Assembly: GCF_014284335.1 (NCBI RefSeq)
Contig: NZ_JACOGF010000006.1
Location: forward strand, 1 to 64,000
Reading direction: 5' to 3'
DNA from: Undibacterium hunanense
Lineage (GTDB): Bacteria; Pseudomonadota; Gammaproteobacteria; Burkholderiales; Burkholderiaceae_D
Length of the DNA: 64,000 bases
Below are positions 1 through 8,191 of the stretch, piece by piece. The notes under the pieces were generated by a model, which ran no database searches, was not told where the DNA came from, and saw only the letters and a list, made by a program, of their open reading frames with translations. Every line of letters starts with the position of its first letter. The stretch's first letter is position 1. Both the position numbers and the translations under genes were made by a program.

Positions 1-161
1 CCAAGGTCTCGCTGACGCTGGATTATATCGGGCTGCTGGGCCATGCACCGGATGCCGCAACCTTCAATCAGTTGCTGGCACAGTCGGGCACGGATGCGGT
101 GACGCTCATCGGGCAGTTTATTAATTCGCCTGAGTATCTCGCCAGGTTTATGCCGGTTTGA
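1..161 (+). CDS. C-terminal end of a DUF4214-type surface protein (partial)
   Basis: The gene enters from the left edge in the frame beginning at base 3 and stops with TGA at 159-161. The visible 52 residues read like the last DUF4214 repeat unit: YIGLLGHAPDA followed by FINSPEYLARF. DUF4214 units occur in large secreted or S-layer/RTX-like proteins of Burkholderiales. The start, length and secretion signals lie outside the window, so nothing can be said of the full function. The family call rests on these two motifs only. Confidence 0.55.
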   Translation, partial: KVSLTLDYIGLLGHAPDAATFNQLLAQSGTDAVTLIGQFINSPEYLARFMPV

Positions 162-182
162 GGATAGGGCAGCGATGCTTGA

Positions 183-205
183 GGGCAGTTTGAAGGAAAC
201 TGCCC
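183..205 (+). terminator. Hairpin after the DUF4214 gene
   Basis: GGGCAGTTT (183-191) pairs perfectly with AAACTGCCC (197-205) around a 5-base loop, 22 bases after the stop codon. The tail is CTTGATT rather than a clean T run, so intrinsic termination is likely but not certain. Confidence 0.45.
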
Positions 206-301
206 CTTGATTACCGTCTGATAGAGGGTAAATAAGGGGCAGTGATGGGAATGGCAGCTAGCCGGGCTATTGGCTTATTGGCTATTGGTCAGATGCCCAG
301 A

Positions 302-436
302 TCAGGCGCCATTACGTTGCGTCCACGGAATCACCGTCGAAGCTTCTTTCTTGGCCTGTTTGGCTGCCTTCTTTTCCTTGGGTGTGCTAGCTGCCTGCTT
401 CTTGGTCTCTTTATTACTCTGTTGTACCTTACTCAC
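302..436 (-). CDS. Small Lys/Ala-rich protein, 44 aa, GTG start
   Basis: A 44-codon frame with GTG at 434-436 and an AGGAG ribosome site 7 bases before it (complement of 441-447). The product begins VSKVQQSNKETKKQ and continues with KEKKAAKQAKKEAST. It is strongly basic with no membrane segment. I recall short Lys-rich hypothetical proteins with a similar SNKETKK start in Burkholderiales, but cannot verify this. The frame also continues upstream to an ATG at 532, but the GTG with its ribosome site is the better start. Function unknown; nucleic-acid contact would fit the charge. Confidence 0.5.
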   Translation of the reverse strand: MSKVQQSNKETKKQAASTPKEKKAAKQAKKEASTVIPWTQRNGA

Positions 437-528
437 GATAATCTCCTGGTAACACCAAGAATTTGGTGAATAACCAGTATAGGCGCATGAGCCTGCCATA
501 ACCGTCACCAGAAAAATATATTCAGACG

Positions 529-610
529 GCATTCCATCCAGGCTGGTGCGCAGGTGTCAGCTGCCAGATCGGAAAATTGCCATTCCATCCCAAGAAATCT
601 GCATTCCGTC
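529..610 (+). promoter_or_regulatory. Three direct repeats before the ABC exporter
   Basis: The word GCATTCCATCC occurs at 529-539, CCATTCCATCC at 580-590 and GCATTCCGTC at 601-610. The offsets, 51 and 21 bases, are close to whole helical turns, so the copies would face the same side of the DNA. Direct repeats about 21 bp apart are the layout bound by LytTR-type regulators. No such regulator is in the window, so this is only a candidate operator. Confidence 0.3.
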
Positions 611-684
611 TTTTTTTAAAGATTTTTGAAACTGACTTGCTTTACAGTCAGAACATCAACCAATAAAAATCATGAGGATACGCC

Positions 685-1554
685 ATGCTAGAGATACGCC
701 ACGTCAGCAAACATTTCGGCAAAAAACTGACTGCGGTCAAGGATGTGTCCTTGCAGCTTGAAGCAGGCGTGGTGGGTCTGATAGGGCATAACGGTGCAGG
801 AAAGACGACCCTGATGCAAATGGTGGCAACACTGACGCAACCCAGCAGTGGCAATATCCTTTTCCAGGGACAGGATATTGTCAAAAAACCGCAAGCCATG
901 CGTAGCCGGCTGGGGTTTCTGCCGCAGGATTTTGGCGTATATCCAAATCTGACAGCACTCGAATTCATGCAATATTTTGCGGCCCTGAAAGGGGTGCGTG
1001 ACCCGGCCCGCATCCATCATTTGCTGGAACTGGTGAATCTGCACGATCAGGCAAAACGTCAGGCCGCGAGCTTTTCTGGCGGTATGCGACGTCGCCTGGG
1101 TATCGCCCAGGCTTTGCTGAATGATCCGGACATCCTGATTGTAGATGAACCAACCGCTGGCCTGGATCCGGAAGAACGTCTGCGTTTCCGTAATCTGATC
1201 AGTGAGCTGGGGTTCAAGAAACTGGTCATCATGTCCACCCATATCGTTTCTGACGTGGAAAGCATTGCCAGCCAGCTCGCCATCATGCGCAAAGGAGAAT
1301 TGATCGCCTTTGAAACGCCGGAGCAAATTCTTGCGCAGGCCCACGGACAGATCTGGTCGGCCGAAGTGGATGCGCAGGAATACGAAATCCTGCGCAAGCA
1401 GGTACATGTACTGCAATCTCAAAAACAGGGGAACCAGGTCAGCCTGCGTATCGCCCACCCTCATCAGCCCTGTGCCAGCGCTAGTCATGCCGTTCCCAGT
1501 CTGGAAGAAGCATTGATGGCGCAACGTTATGCAAGCCAGGAGCTGGCAGCATGA
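685..1554 (+). CDS. ABC exporter ATP-binding protein (ABC-2 type)
   Basis: A 289-residue ATPase that should drive the permease encoded immediately downstream. Walker A is GHNGAGKTT (residues 34-42), the signature motif is SFSGGMRRRLGIAQ (about 130) and Walker B is ILIVDEPTAGLD (about 150). The last 70 residues form the extra C-terminal tail common in drug/lantibiotic-type ABC-2 ATPases. Start ATG 685 has TGAGGAT a few bases upstream. The stop overlaps the next start (ATGA, 1551-1554), so the two are translationally coupled. Substrate unknown; the family handles drugs, peptides or lipids. Confidence 0.9.
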   Translation: MLEIRHVSKHFGKKLTAVKDVSLQLEAGVVGLIGHNGAGKTTLMQMVATLTQPSSGNILFQGQDIVKKPQAMRSRLGFLPQDFGVYPNLTALEFMQYFAALKGVRDPARIHHLLELVNLHDQAKRQAASFSGGMRRRLGIAQALLNDPDILIVDEPTAGLDPEERLRFRNLISELGFKKLVIMSTHIVSDVESIASQLAIMRKGELIAFETPEQILAQAHGQIWSAEVDAQEYEILRKQVHVLQSQKQGNQVSLRIAHPHQPCASASHAVPSLEEALMAQRYASQELAA

Positions 1555-3128
1555 CTTTCCATCTGATCTGCACGCTGGTATTGAATGAAATCAGATTGCG
1601 CATGCGCCGTCTGAGCACCGTCGTGACCATGCTCGCGGTCATCGTACTGGCGTGGATGATGATCCCCGATCCGCGCACGGGTGATACCCTGATGGCAATC
1701 AACCATGCCCGCGTTTTATATACCAGTTCAACCATGGCCCTGGGTAGCGCATCACTCGCCAGCCTGTTGCTGGGTCTGGCCGGTTTTTATCTGGTACGTG
1801 GTCGCATAGCAGAAGATTTGCGCAGTGGCAGTGGTAGCGTGATTGCTGCCACGCCGGTTAGCAATGCCGGGTTTTTATGTTGCCGTGCACTGGGTGGCAC
1901 GCTGTATTTGCTAACCCTGATACTGGCACTGCTGGGGGCGATGCTGGTATGCCATTTGTTACGCGGCGAAGCACCCATCGAACTGGGTATCTATCTGCAG
2001 ACTTATGTCCTGCTACTGGTGCCGATGGCTTTGTTTTGTGCCAGTTGCGCCATCCTGTTTGACAGTTTCTCACCCCTGATGGGTAAAGCAGGTGACGTGA
2101 TTTTTTTCTTCATCTGGATAGGGCAACTGGTACTGATGGCAAAAATAGATGGCTCGGTCGCAGGCAGGATTGATCCCGCCATGTATTTTGATTTTATCGG
2201 CCTGGCGACGGCCATGGCAAATTTGAAGGCCTATGTCGACACCACGCATTTTTCTCTGGGCACTGCCAGTTTTGACCCGGCACTGACGGCCATCGCCCTT
2301 CCTGCATCGCTGTGGTCGCTGAAAGTGATGACGATACGTGCTATCAGCGCTTTGCTGGCCATCATGCCTTTGGTTCCGGCGATCATGTTGTTCCACCGGT
2401 TTTCACCAGACCGCGTGCGAATGGCACGTGCCAGACAACGCCGCTCACCACTGGCATATCTGAATCAATGGCTGCGTCCGTTCGCAAGGCTGGCACAACC
2501 CCTGTTCAGTCTGGCACAGGCATTACCGGGCATGACTGGTCAGCTTGTGGCAGAGATGGCGCTGACCGTGGCCAGCGCACCTGTTGCCGGCCTGGCCTTG
2601 TTGCTGATACCTGTCCTGTCCCTGCTCCTGCCCGCCACTTCGCTGCCTGGCCTGTTGACACTGACGGTTGCCATATGGGGGATATTGATCAGTGACATCA
2701 GCACACGCGATGAACAAACCACCACTGCGGACATGACCGGCAGTGCCGCAGGTGGTGCCAGTCTGGCGTATATCCGCCATCTTGCTGCCAGCGCTGGCAT
2801 TGGTTTCATGCTGACCGGTGTCATCGCCTTGCGCTGGCTGGTACATGAGCCGGTGCGGGCGGCAGCCGTCATCACCGGCATCATCAGCTTCAGTGCTGTT
2901 GCCAACCTGCTGGGTCGTCTGTCCGGCACATCACGCACCTTCATGTCGCTATTCCTGTTTGGTCTGTATGTCGCAGTCAACGCAAGCCATATCAGCATGA
3001 TCGATGCATTCGGTTTCAACGGTGTCGCCAGTCTCCAGTCAGTCAGCATGCAGATCTTGATTGCAGTGGCGGCAGGCTGTACCGGTATCTTGCAACAGCC
3101 AGTGAAAACCTGGGTCATGGGTAGATGA
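1551..3128 (+). CDS. ABC-2 type permease
   Basis: A 525-residue, very hydrophobic protein with roughly a dozen predicted membrane segments and short polar loops (for example after VLAWMMIPDP and around GFYLVRGRIAEDLRSG). It is the membrane partner of the preceding ATPase, with which it overlaps by 4 bases. No peptidase or periplasmic domain is visible, so it is a plain exporter or membrane-remodelling permease. There is no substrate gene nearby. The family call rests on topology and on the coupled ATPase. Confidence 0.8.
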   Translation: MTFHLICTLVLNEIRLRMRRLSTVVTMLAVIVLAWMMIPDPRTGDTLMAINHARVLYTSSTMALGSASLASLLLGLAGFYLVRGRIAEDLRSGSGSVIAATPVSNAGFLCCRALGGTLYLLTLILALLGAMLVCHLLRGEAPIELGIYLQTYVLLLVPMALFCASCAILFDSFSPLMGKAGDVIFFFIWIGQLVLMAKIDGSVAGRIDPAMYFDFIGLATAMANLKAYVDTTHFSLGTASFDPALTAIALPASLWSLKVMTIRAISALLAIMPLVPAIMLFHRFSPDRVRMARARQRRSPLAYLNQWLRPFARLAQPLFSLAQALPGMTGQLVAEMALTVASAPVAGLALLLIPVLSLLLPATSLPGLLTLTVAIWGILISDISTRDEQTTTADMTGSAAGGASLAYIRHLAASAGIGFMLTGVIALRWLVHEPVRAAAVITGIISFSAVANLLGRLSGTSRTFMSLFLFGLYVAVNASHISMIDAFGFNGVASLQSVSMQILIAVAAGCTGILQQPVKTWVMGR

Positions 3129-3227
3129 GCAGATGAGCAGATGTAGATAGTCCCTTAAACCCCGTATGACGCAACGTCGTCAGGAGCTGGCAAGCACAAA
3201 TAAGCAATCAATACACCCTCGACCGGC

Positions 3228-3314
3228 TGTGGACAAGCCATGTATAAGTCATACAAATAAGGTGGATAAGTGGTGAATAAGTAGTGCATAAGCAGTGGAT
3301 AGTCTGTGGGTAAG
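3228..3314 (+). repeat. Array of eight DnaA-box-like words with 11-bp phasing
   Basis: Eight same-strand words resembling TGTGGATAAG follow one another: TGTGGACAAG (3228), TGTATAAG (3241), ACAAATAAG (3253), GGTGGATAAG (3261), GGTGAATAAG (3272), AGTGCATAAG (3283), AGTGGATAG (3294) and TGTGGGTAAG (3305). Their ends are 9 to 13 bases apart, mean 11. The best copy matches the DnaA box TGTGGATAA at 8 of 9 positions. It sits in a 437-bp gene-free stretch (3129-3565) that also holds repeats of GATGAGCA (from about 3124) and of CACTGCCTGCC (about 3320-3360). It could be a protein-binding array or a decayed tandem repeat. Confidence 0.45.
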
Positions 3315-3419
3315 TTTTCTGTCTGCCTCACTGCCTGCCTAACTGCATCACTGCCTGCCCCGTTCTTCCAGCCTTTTCAGCTTCCCTGCCATACCGTCCA
3401 TTCGTTTACCCTGCCTGCC

Positions 3420-3473
3420 GTCCGGACTGCCCGCTTGCTGAACGCGGACAAATAACGGACGGGGCGGACAAAT
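3420..3473 (+). promoter_or_regulatory. CGGAC boxes upstream of the sigma-54 promoter
   Basis: The palindrome GTCCGGAC (3420-3427) is followed by CGGAC at 3445, 3456 and 3465. Two of these lie in an exact direct repeat GCGGACAAAT (3444-3453 and 3464-3473). The group lies about 40-95 bases upstream of the sigma-54 promoter, where an enhancer-binding protein would be expected to bind. The obvious candidate ligand is the regulator encoded at 8192-9529. This is inferred from position and repetition. Confidence 0.4.
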
Positions 3474-3513
3474 CAGATTAAAAATTTCTCCTTAATATTC
3501 AACAACTTATAAC

Positions 3514-3529
3514 TGGCACGGTTTCTGCT
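3514..3529 (+). promoter_or_regulatory. Sigma-54 promoter of the exporter operon
   Basis: TGGCACGGTTTCTGCT matches the sigma-54 consensus TGGCACG-N4-TTGCW except for one base. GG and GC are separated by exactly the required 10 bases. Transcription would start near 3540, about 26 bases before the first gene. The operon itself encodes a sigma-54 activator and its kinase, which makes a chance match unlikely. Confidence 0.85.
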
Positions 3530-3565
3530 AAATGTCATGCATTCAATTCAACAAGCAAGCACATC

Positions 3566-4834
3566 ATGATACGAGATACCTCAGCCCAAGATACCAAGTT
3601 GTCCACCAGTAAGGGGCAAACCCGCAAGCGCCTGTTGATCGTTGCAGGCACCAGCCTGGCTGGCATCACTGCCCTGGTGTTGCTGATGTCTGCCTGGCGT
3701 GGCAGCAGCCAGTCGGTGAATGCATCGCGCCTGAACATTGCAGAAGTCACTCACGGTACCCTGGTCAGGGATGCATCCGTCAACGGCAGGATTGTGGCGG
3801 CAATCAGCCCTACTCTGTATTCCAGTGCCGGTGGCACGGTCACGTTGAAGGTGAGCGCTGGTGAAACCGTCAAGAAAGGGGATATCGTCGCCGAAATAGA
3901 ATCGCCCGACCTGACGGACCAGTTTAAACGCGAGCAATCCAATACCGAACAGCTGGAAGCCGAAGTCGCTCGCCAGCAGATACTGGCAAAAAAGCAAAAG
4001 CTGATCGCCCGTCGTGATGCTGACCAGGCAGAAATAGAGCGCGTGGCTGCACAGCGAGCCTTCCAGCGCATAGAAGCCGCTGGTGTCGTTGGTGTGGTCG
4101 CCAAGAATGATTTCCTGAAAGCGCAGGATGCCATGCATTCCACAGAAATACGTTCAAAACATGCAGCGCAGGCAGCCGATCTGGAAAACGAAGACGTGAC
4201 CCTGGAACTGAAAACAAAAATGAGTCAGTTGCAGCGTCAGCGCCTGAGCCTGGACTATGCCAAGCGTCGCGTCGACGAATTGAAATTACGCGCACCAGTA
4301 GACGGCATCATCGGCAGCCTGGCCATTTCCAACCGCAGTGTCGTGGCAGCCAATACGGCGCTGATGACCCTGGTTGATCTGTCGCAACTGGAAGTCGAAG
4401 TGGAAATTCCGGAATCGTATATGACTGATCTGGGTCTGGGCATGAAGGCAGAAATCATGATCAACAATAACAAGATCATGGGTACCTTGACGGCTATCTC
4501 GCCAGAAGTGGTGAAGAACCAGATACTTGCCAGAGTCCGTTTCAGCGGTAAGCAACCAGAAGGCTTGCGTCAAAGCCAGCGCGTCTCAGCCCGTTTGCTG
4601 ATGGAAGAAAAAACCAACGTCATGATCTTGCCGCGTGGCCCCTTTGTTGAAGCAGACGGTGGACGCTTTGCCTACGTTGTTGAAAAAGGTATAGCCCAGC
4701 GCCGTCCCATCAAATTGGGCGCAACCAGTATCTCTGCAGTAGAAATTCTCAGTGGTTTGAAGGACGGCGACAAGGTCGTGATATCAGGTACCGATACATT
4801 TGAAAGCGCGACCAGCGTTTCTATCAATAACTAA
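3566..4834 (+). CDS. Periplasmic adaptor (HlyD/MacA-type membrane fusion protein)
   Basis: A 422-residue adaptor linking the inner-membrane permeases to an outer-membrane channel. One membrane segment follows a basic cytoplasmic N-terminus (about residues 22-45, LLIVAGTSLAGITALVLL). Next come a biotinyl-lipoyl half motif (GGTVTLKVSAGETVKKGD), a long coiled-coil hairpin rich in Gln/Glu/Lys (about 120-235), the second lipoyl half (LRAPVDGIIGSL) and beta-barrel domains ending in GLKDGDKVVISG. It is the first gene behind the sigma-54 promoter. Its ribosome site is weak. No outer-membrane TolC partner is encoded in the window, so a shared TolC is likely. Confidence 0.88.
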   Translation: MIRDTSAQDTKLSTSKGQTRKRLLIVAGTSLAGITALVLLMSAWRGSSQSVNASRLNIAEVTHGTLVRDASVNGRIVAAISPTLYSSAGGTVTLKVSAGETVKKGDIVAEIESPDLTDQFKREQSNTEQLEAEVARQQILAKKQKLIARRDADQAEIERVAAQRAFQRIEAAGVVGVVAKNDFLKAQDAMHSTEIRSKHAAQAADLENEDVTLELKTKMSQLQRQRLSLDYAKRRVDELKLRAPVDGIIGSLAISNRSVVAANTALMTLVDLSQLEVEVEIPESYMTDLGLGMKAEIMINNNKIMGTLTAISPEVVKNQILARVRFSGKQPEGLRQSQRVSARLLMEEKTNVMILPRGPFVEADGGRFAYVVEKGIAQRRPIKLGATSISAVEILSGLKDGDKVVISGTDTFESATSVSINN

Positions 4835-4856
4835 TTAATTTATAAAGGAACATCCC

Positions 4857-5597
4857 ATGTTACGCATGAAAAGCCTGAGCAAAGTTTACCGTACCCATCT
4901 GATAGAAACCCATGCCCTGCGCGGCTTTGACATCCATGTCAAGGAAGGTGAGTTTGTCACCGTGACCGGCCCGTCCGGTTCCGGAAAAACCACCTTCCTG
5001 AACATCGCCGGTTTGCTGGAAGATTTTAATGATGGTGATTATCTGCTCGACGGCATCAATGTCAAAGGCATGAATGACAATGCCCGCACCCGTTTGCGCA
5101 ATGAAAAACTGGGTTTCATTTTCCAGGGTTTCAATCTGATTCCTGATTTGAATTTATTCGACAATGTCGATGTTCCCCTGCGTTATCGTGGTTTGAACGC
5201 CACTGAACGTAAAGACCGCATAGAAGCGGCGCTGGCCCAGGTTGGTCTGGCTTCGCGCATGAAACATTATCCGGCGGAATTGTCGGGCGGACAGCAGCAA
5301 CGGGTCGCCATTGCACGCGCACTGGCCGGTTCTCCCAAATTATTGCTGGCCGATGAACCGACCGGTAACCTGGATACACAAATGGCCCGTAGTGTCATGG
5401 AATTGCTGGAAGAAATCAATGCCAAGGGTACGACCATTCTGATGGTAACGCATGACCCTGAACTGGCCGTACGCGCCCAGCGCAATGTCCACATCATCGA
5501 TGGTCAGGTCAGTGATCTGGTGCGCAAGATGCCTTCGCTGTATGACGCCAAGGCTGAAAATTCTGCCAATGCAGTTGATCGTTCAGCTGTCGCCTGA
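4857..5597 (+). CDS. MacB/LolD-type ABC ATPase
   Basis: A 246-residue ATPase with Walker A GPSGSGKTT (38-46), a Q-loop, signature LSGGQQQRVAIARAL (about 143) and Walker B LLLADEPTGNLD. The SGGQQQR signature and GNLD ending are typical of the LolD/MacB/FtsE group, which works with FtsX-type permeases such as the two encoded next. It lies 22 bases after the adaptor gene, with an AAAGGA ribosome site. It powers mechanotransmission rather than classical import. Substrate unknown. Confidence 0.92.
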   Translation: MLRMKSLSKVYRTHLIETHALRGFDIHVKEGEFVTVTGPSGSGKTTFLNIAGLLEDFNDGDYLLDGINVKGMNDNARTRLRNEKLGFIFQGFNLIPDLNLFDNVDVPLRYRGLNATERKDRIEAALAQVGLASRMKHYPAELSGGQQQRVAIARALAGSPKLLLADEPTGNLDTQMARSVMELLEEINAKGTTILMVTHDPELAVRAQRNVHIIDGQVSDLVRKMPSLYDAKAENSANAVDRSAVA

Positions 5598-5608
5598 GGA
5601 GTAGTGAC

Positions 5609-6910
5609 ATGTTTCAATATTATTTTTTCCTGGGCATACGCAGCCTGCGCCGCAATCCGGCCCTGACTGCACTGATGGTGCTGACCCTGGCTGTCGGCGT
5701 TGCTGCCAGCATTTCCACACTGACGATTTTGCATGTAATGTCAGGTGACCCGATACCACACAAGAGTAGCCGTCTGTTCACCCCCGTGATGGACAATGGC
5801 CCGCTGAAAGGCTACACACCAAACGATAAACCGAATGATACCCAGTTGACTTACCGGGATGTCATGAATCATCTGCCGGCCCAAATTGGGGAAAGACGTA
5901 CGGCTATGTACGGCATATTAATGGCCATAGAACCAGCACGCAAAGACTTGCCCGCAATAGAGCCAGAAGGTAGCGCTGTGACCAAGGACTTTTTCGCCAT
6001 GTTTGATACACCCTTTTTGTATGGACAGGGGTGGACTGATAACGACGATAAGAAAGCTGCAGACGTTGTCGTGCTTGGAAAAAAACTGGCTGAAAAACTG
6101 TACGGCAATACCAATCCAGTTGGTCAGTACCTGACCATGATAGGCCATCAGTTCCAGATAGTCGGCGTACTTAATACCTGGGAACCAAGTCCACGCTTTT
6201 ACCGTAACGCCACATTTGGCACGCAGGAAGATTTTTTTATTCCACTTGCAAGCGCCATCCGGCATGAAATTACCCACGCTGGCGGCATGGGCTGTACTGG
6301 CGACACCGCACCCGGCTGGCAGGGACGACTGGATTCTGAATGCACATGGCTCAGCTTCTGGTTTGAATTGAAGTCAGAAGGTCAGCGTCAGGAACTGCAA
6401 AGCTATCTCGACAATTATGCAGCTGAACAGCGCAAGCTGGGCCGTTTCATGCGCCAGACAAAAAACAAACTGTTCAATGTCATGGAATGGCTGGACGAAG
6501 CCAAAGTGGTTGGCAACGACAATAGACTGTCTGCATGGCTGGCGTTTGGTTTTCTGCTGTTATGCCTGGTGAATACTGTGGGTCTTTTATTGGCCAAGTT
6601 TTCTGTACGGGCATCAGAAGTGGGCGTGCGACGTGCACTGGGTGCATCCCGCAAAGAAATATTTAATCAGTTTCTTATCGAAAGCAGCGTCATTGGCCTG
6701 GCTGGCGGTGTCACTGGTCTGCTGCTGGCTTTTGGCGCACTTGCCCTGATCGCCATGCAATCGAAACAGCTGACTGTAGTCGCACACATGGACTGGCAAA
6801 TGCTGGCCATCACCTTCGTCATGTCCGTCACGGCAGCCATATTGGCGGGATTGTTCCCGACCTGGCGCGCATGCCAGGTGACGCCTGCAATACAACTCAA
6901 ATCACAATGA
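5609..6910 (+). CDS. FtsX/MacB-type permease 1
   Basis: A 433-residue permease: one N-terminal membrane helix (about 18-42), a large periplasmic MacB-PCD-like domain (about 45-300) and three C-terminal helices. It contains the hallmark EVGVRRALGASRKEIFNQFL coupling segment before the last two helices. A half-transporter that probably forms a heterodimer with the next protein. It starts 11 bases after the ATPase gene with a GAGG ribosome site. The family includes macrolide, peptide and lipoprotein transporters; nothing here fixes the substrate. Confidence 0.88.
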   Translation: MFQYYFFLGIRSLRRNPALTALMVLTLAVGVAASISTLTILHVMSGDPIPHKSSRLFTPVMDNGPLKGYTPNDKPNDTQLTYRDVMNHLPAQIGERRTAMYGILMAIEPARKDLPAIEPEGSAVTKDFFAMFDTPFLYGQGWTDNDDKKAADVVVLGKKLAEKLYGNTNPVGQYLTMIGHQFQIVGVLNTWEPSPRFYRNATFGTQEDFFIPLASAIRHEITHAGGMGCTGDTAPGWQGRLDSECTWLSFWFELKSEGQRQELQSYLDNYAAEQRKLGRFMRQTKNKLFNVMEWLDEAKVVGNDNRLSAWLAFGFLLLCLVNTVGLLLAKFSVRASEVGVRRALGASRKEIFNQFLIESSVIGLAGGVTGLLLAFGALALIAMQSKQLTVVAHMDWQMLAITFVMSVTAAILAGLFPTWRACQVTPAIQLKSQ

Positions 6911-6917
6911 GGCTAAT

Positions 6918-8165
6918 ATGAAACTCAATCTGGAAATTCGCCCCATTTTGTCTGCGCTGATGCGCAGCAAGACAGGCGCCATCCTAGTGGCCCTGCAAGT
7001 CGCAATCAGTCTGGCAATCCTGGCCAACGCCGTGTACATCGTACAACTGCGTATGGAAGTAGTAGCACGCCCCAGCGGCCTGACAGAAGAAAATGATCTG
7101 TTCTCCATCAACCTCAGCAACCGTAAATTGGCTGAGCATGCAGAACAGATCGCCACCCAAAAGCAGGATGAGGCAACCATACGCGGCGTCGCTGGCGTGA
7201 AGGGTGTCACCAGAGTAAGCCAGACGCCATTGTCCTGGTCGGGCAGTACCACTGGCGTTTCGCTGGACAGGAAACAGGCTGCCACCAGCGCCAACGTCTC
7301 GATGTATATCACGTCCGAATCGCTGATGAAACTCTGGGGCATCAAGCTGGCTGACGGGCGTGACTTCAATCAGGGCGAATTCCGCGAAATTGACACCAGC
7401 ACCAGCAAGGAATTTCCTGATGTCGTCATCATCACCAAAGCCCTTGCAGAGAAACTTTTCCCTGACCAGGCCAGTGTTGTAGGAAAAACGATCTATTTTG
7501 GCACTGGTGACGATGCCTATGCGACGCGTATCATTGGCGTGCTTGAACGCTTGCAGACCCATGCCGCCCAAATCGGCGCAAAGGGTGAAATTTCAGTTAT
7601 CTTGCCAATACGCATGTCGAATGACCCGTATTCCAAGTATTCAATACGTGCTGAACCAGGTCAGCGTGACCGTGTCATGAAGGATGTTGAGGCGGCGCTC
7701 AGAAAATCGTCTGCAACACCCCTGATTATCAATATGCGCACCCTGGAAGAAGACAGAACCAGACGCTATCGCGCTGACAACGGCCTGGCATGGATGCTGA
7801 TCGCGGTTTGCGTATTGCTCTTGCTGGTGACGGCCAGCGGCATCGTGGGTATTTCCAGCCTGTGGGTGACACAACGCCGCAAACATATCGGCGTGCGACG
7901 TGCACTGGGTGCGCGCCGCATCGACATCCTGCGTTATTTCGTGACAGAGAACGTCATGATTACCAGTATCGGCATTTTCTGTGGCACAGCATTGGCAATC
8001 GCCCTGAACCAGCTGCTGGTCAGCAAACTGGAACTGACTAAATTACCGGTGCAATATTTGCTGGTAGGAAGTGTTATTTTCTGGATACTTGGTATCATCG
8101 CGGTTGCGGGGCCTGCTGCACGTGCAGCGGCCATCTCGCCGGCAACCGCCACCCGCAGCACCTGA
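6918..8165 (+). CDS. FtsX/MacB-type permease 2
   Basis: A 415-residue paralogue of the preceding permease with the same layout: helix 1 near residues 15-40, a periplasmic domain to about 285 and three helices at the C-terminus. The coupling motif is HIGVRRALGARRIDILRYFV. The gene is 7 bases after permease 1. The two share little sequence apart from the FtsX domain, which suggests an obligate heterodimer and a diverged periplasmic surface. Such paired FtsX permeases with an NtrC-type regulator recur in Proteobacteria, as I recall; I cannot name a characterised homologue. Confidence 0.87.
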   Translation: MKLNLEIRPILSALMRSKTGAILVALQVAISLAILANAVYIVQLRMEVVARPSGLTEENDLFSINLSNRKLAEHAEQIATQKQDEATIRGVAGVKGVTRVSQTPLSWSGSTTGVSLDRKQAATSANVSMYITSESLMKLWGIKLADGRDFNQGEFREIDTSTSKEFPDVVIITKALAEKLFPDQASVVGKTIYFGTGDDAYATRIIGVLERLQTHAAQIGAKGEISVILPIRMSNDPYSKYSIRAEPGQRDRVMKDVEAALRKSSATPLIINMRTLEEDRTRRYRADNGLAWMLIAVCVLLLLVTASGIVGISSLWVTQRRKHIGVRRALGARRIDILRYFVTENVMITSIGIFCGTALAIALNQLLVSKLELTKLPVQYLLVGSVIFWILGIIAVAGPAARAAAISPATATRST

Positions 8166-8191
8166 AGCCCTGAAAATTTAGATACAGACCC

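Noticed and set aside
688..1524. 278-codon frame on the minus strand opposite the ABC ATPase
   Set aside because: Shadow of a highly conserved ATPase gene; no family motifs of its own.
3228..3314. Origin of replication
   Set aside because: The DnaA-like words are degenerate, no A+T-rich unwinding element adjoins them, and no dnaA, dnaN, gidA or rep gene is near.
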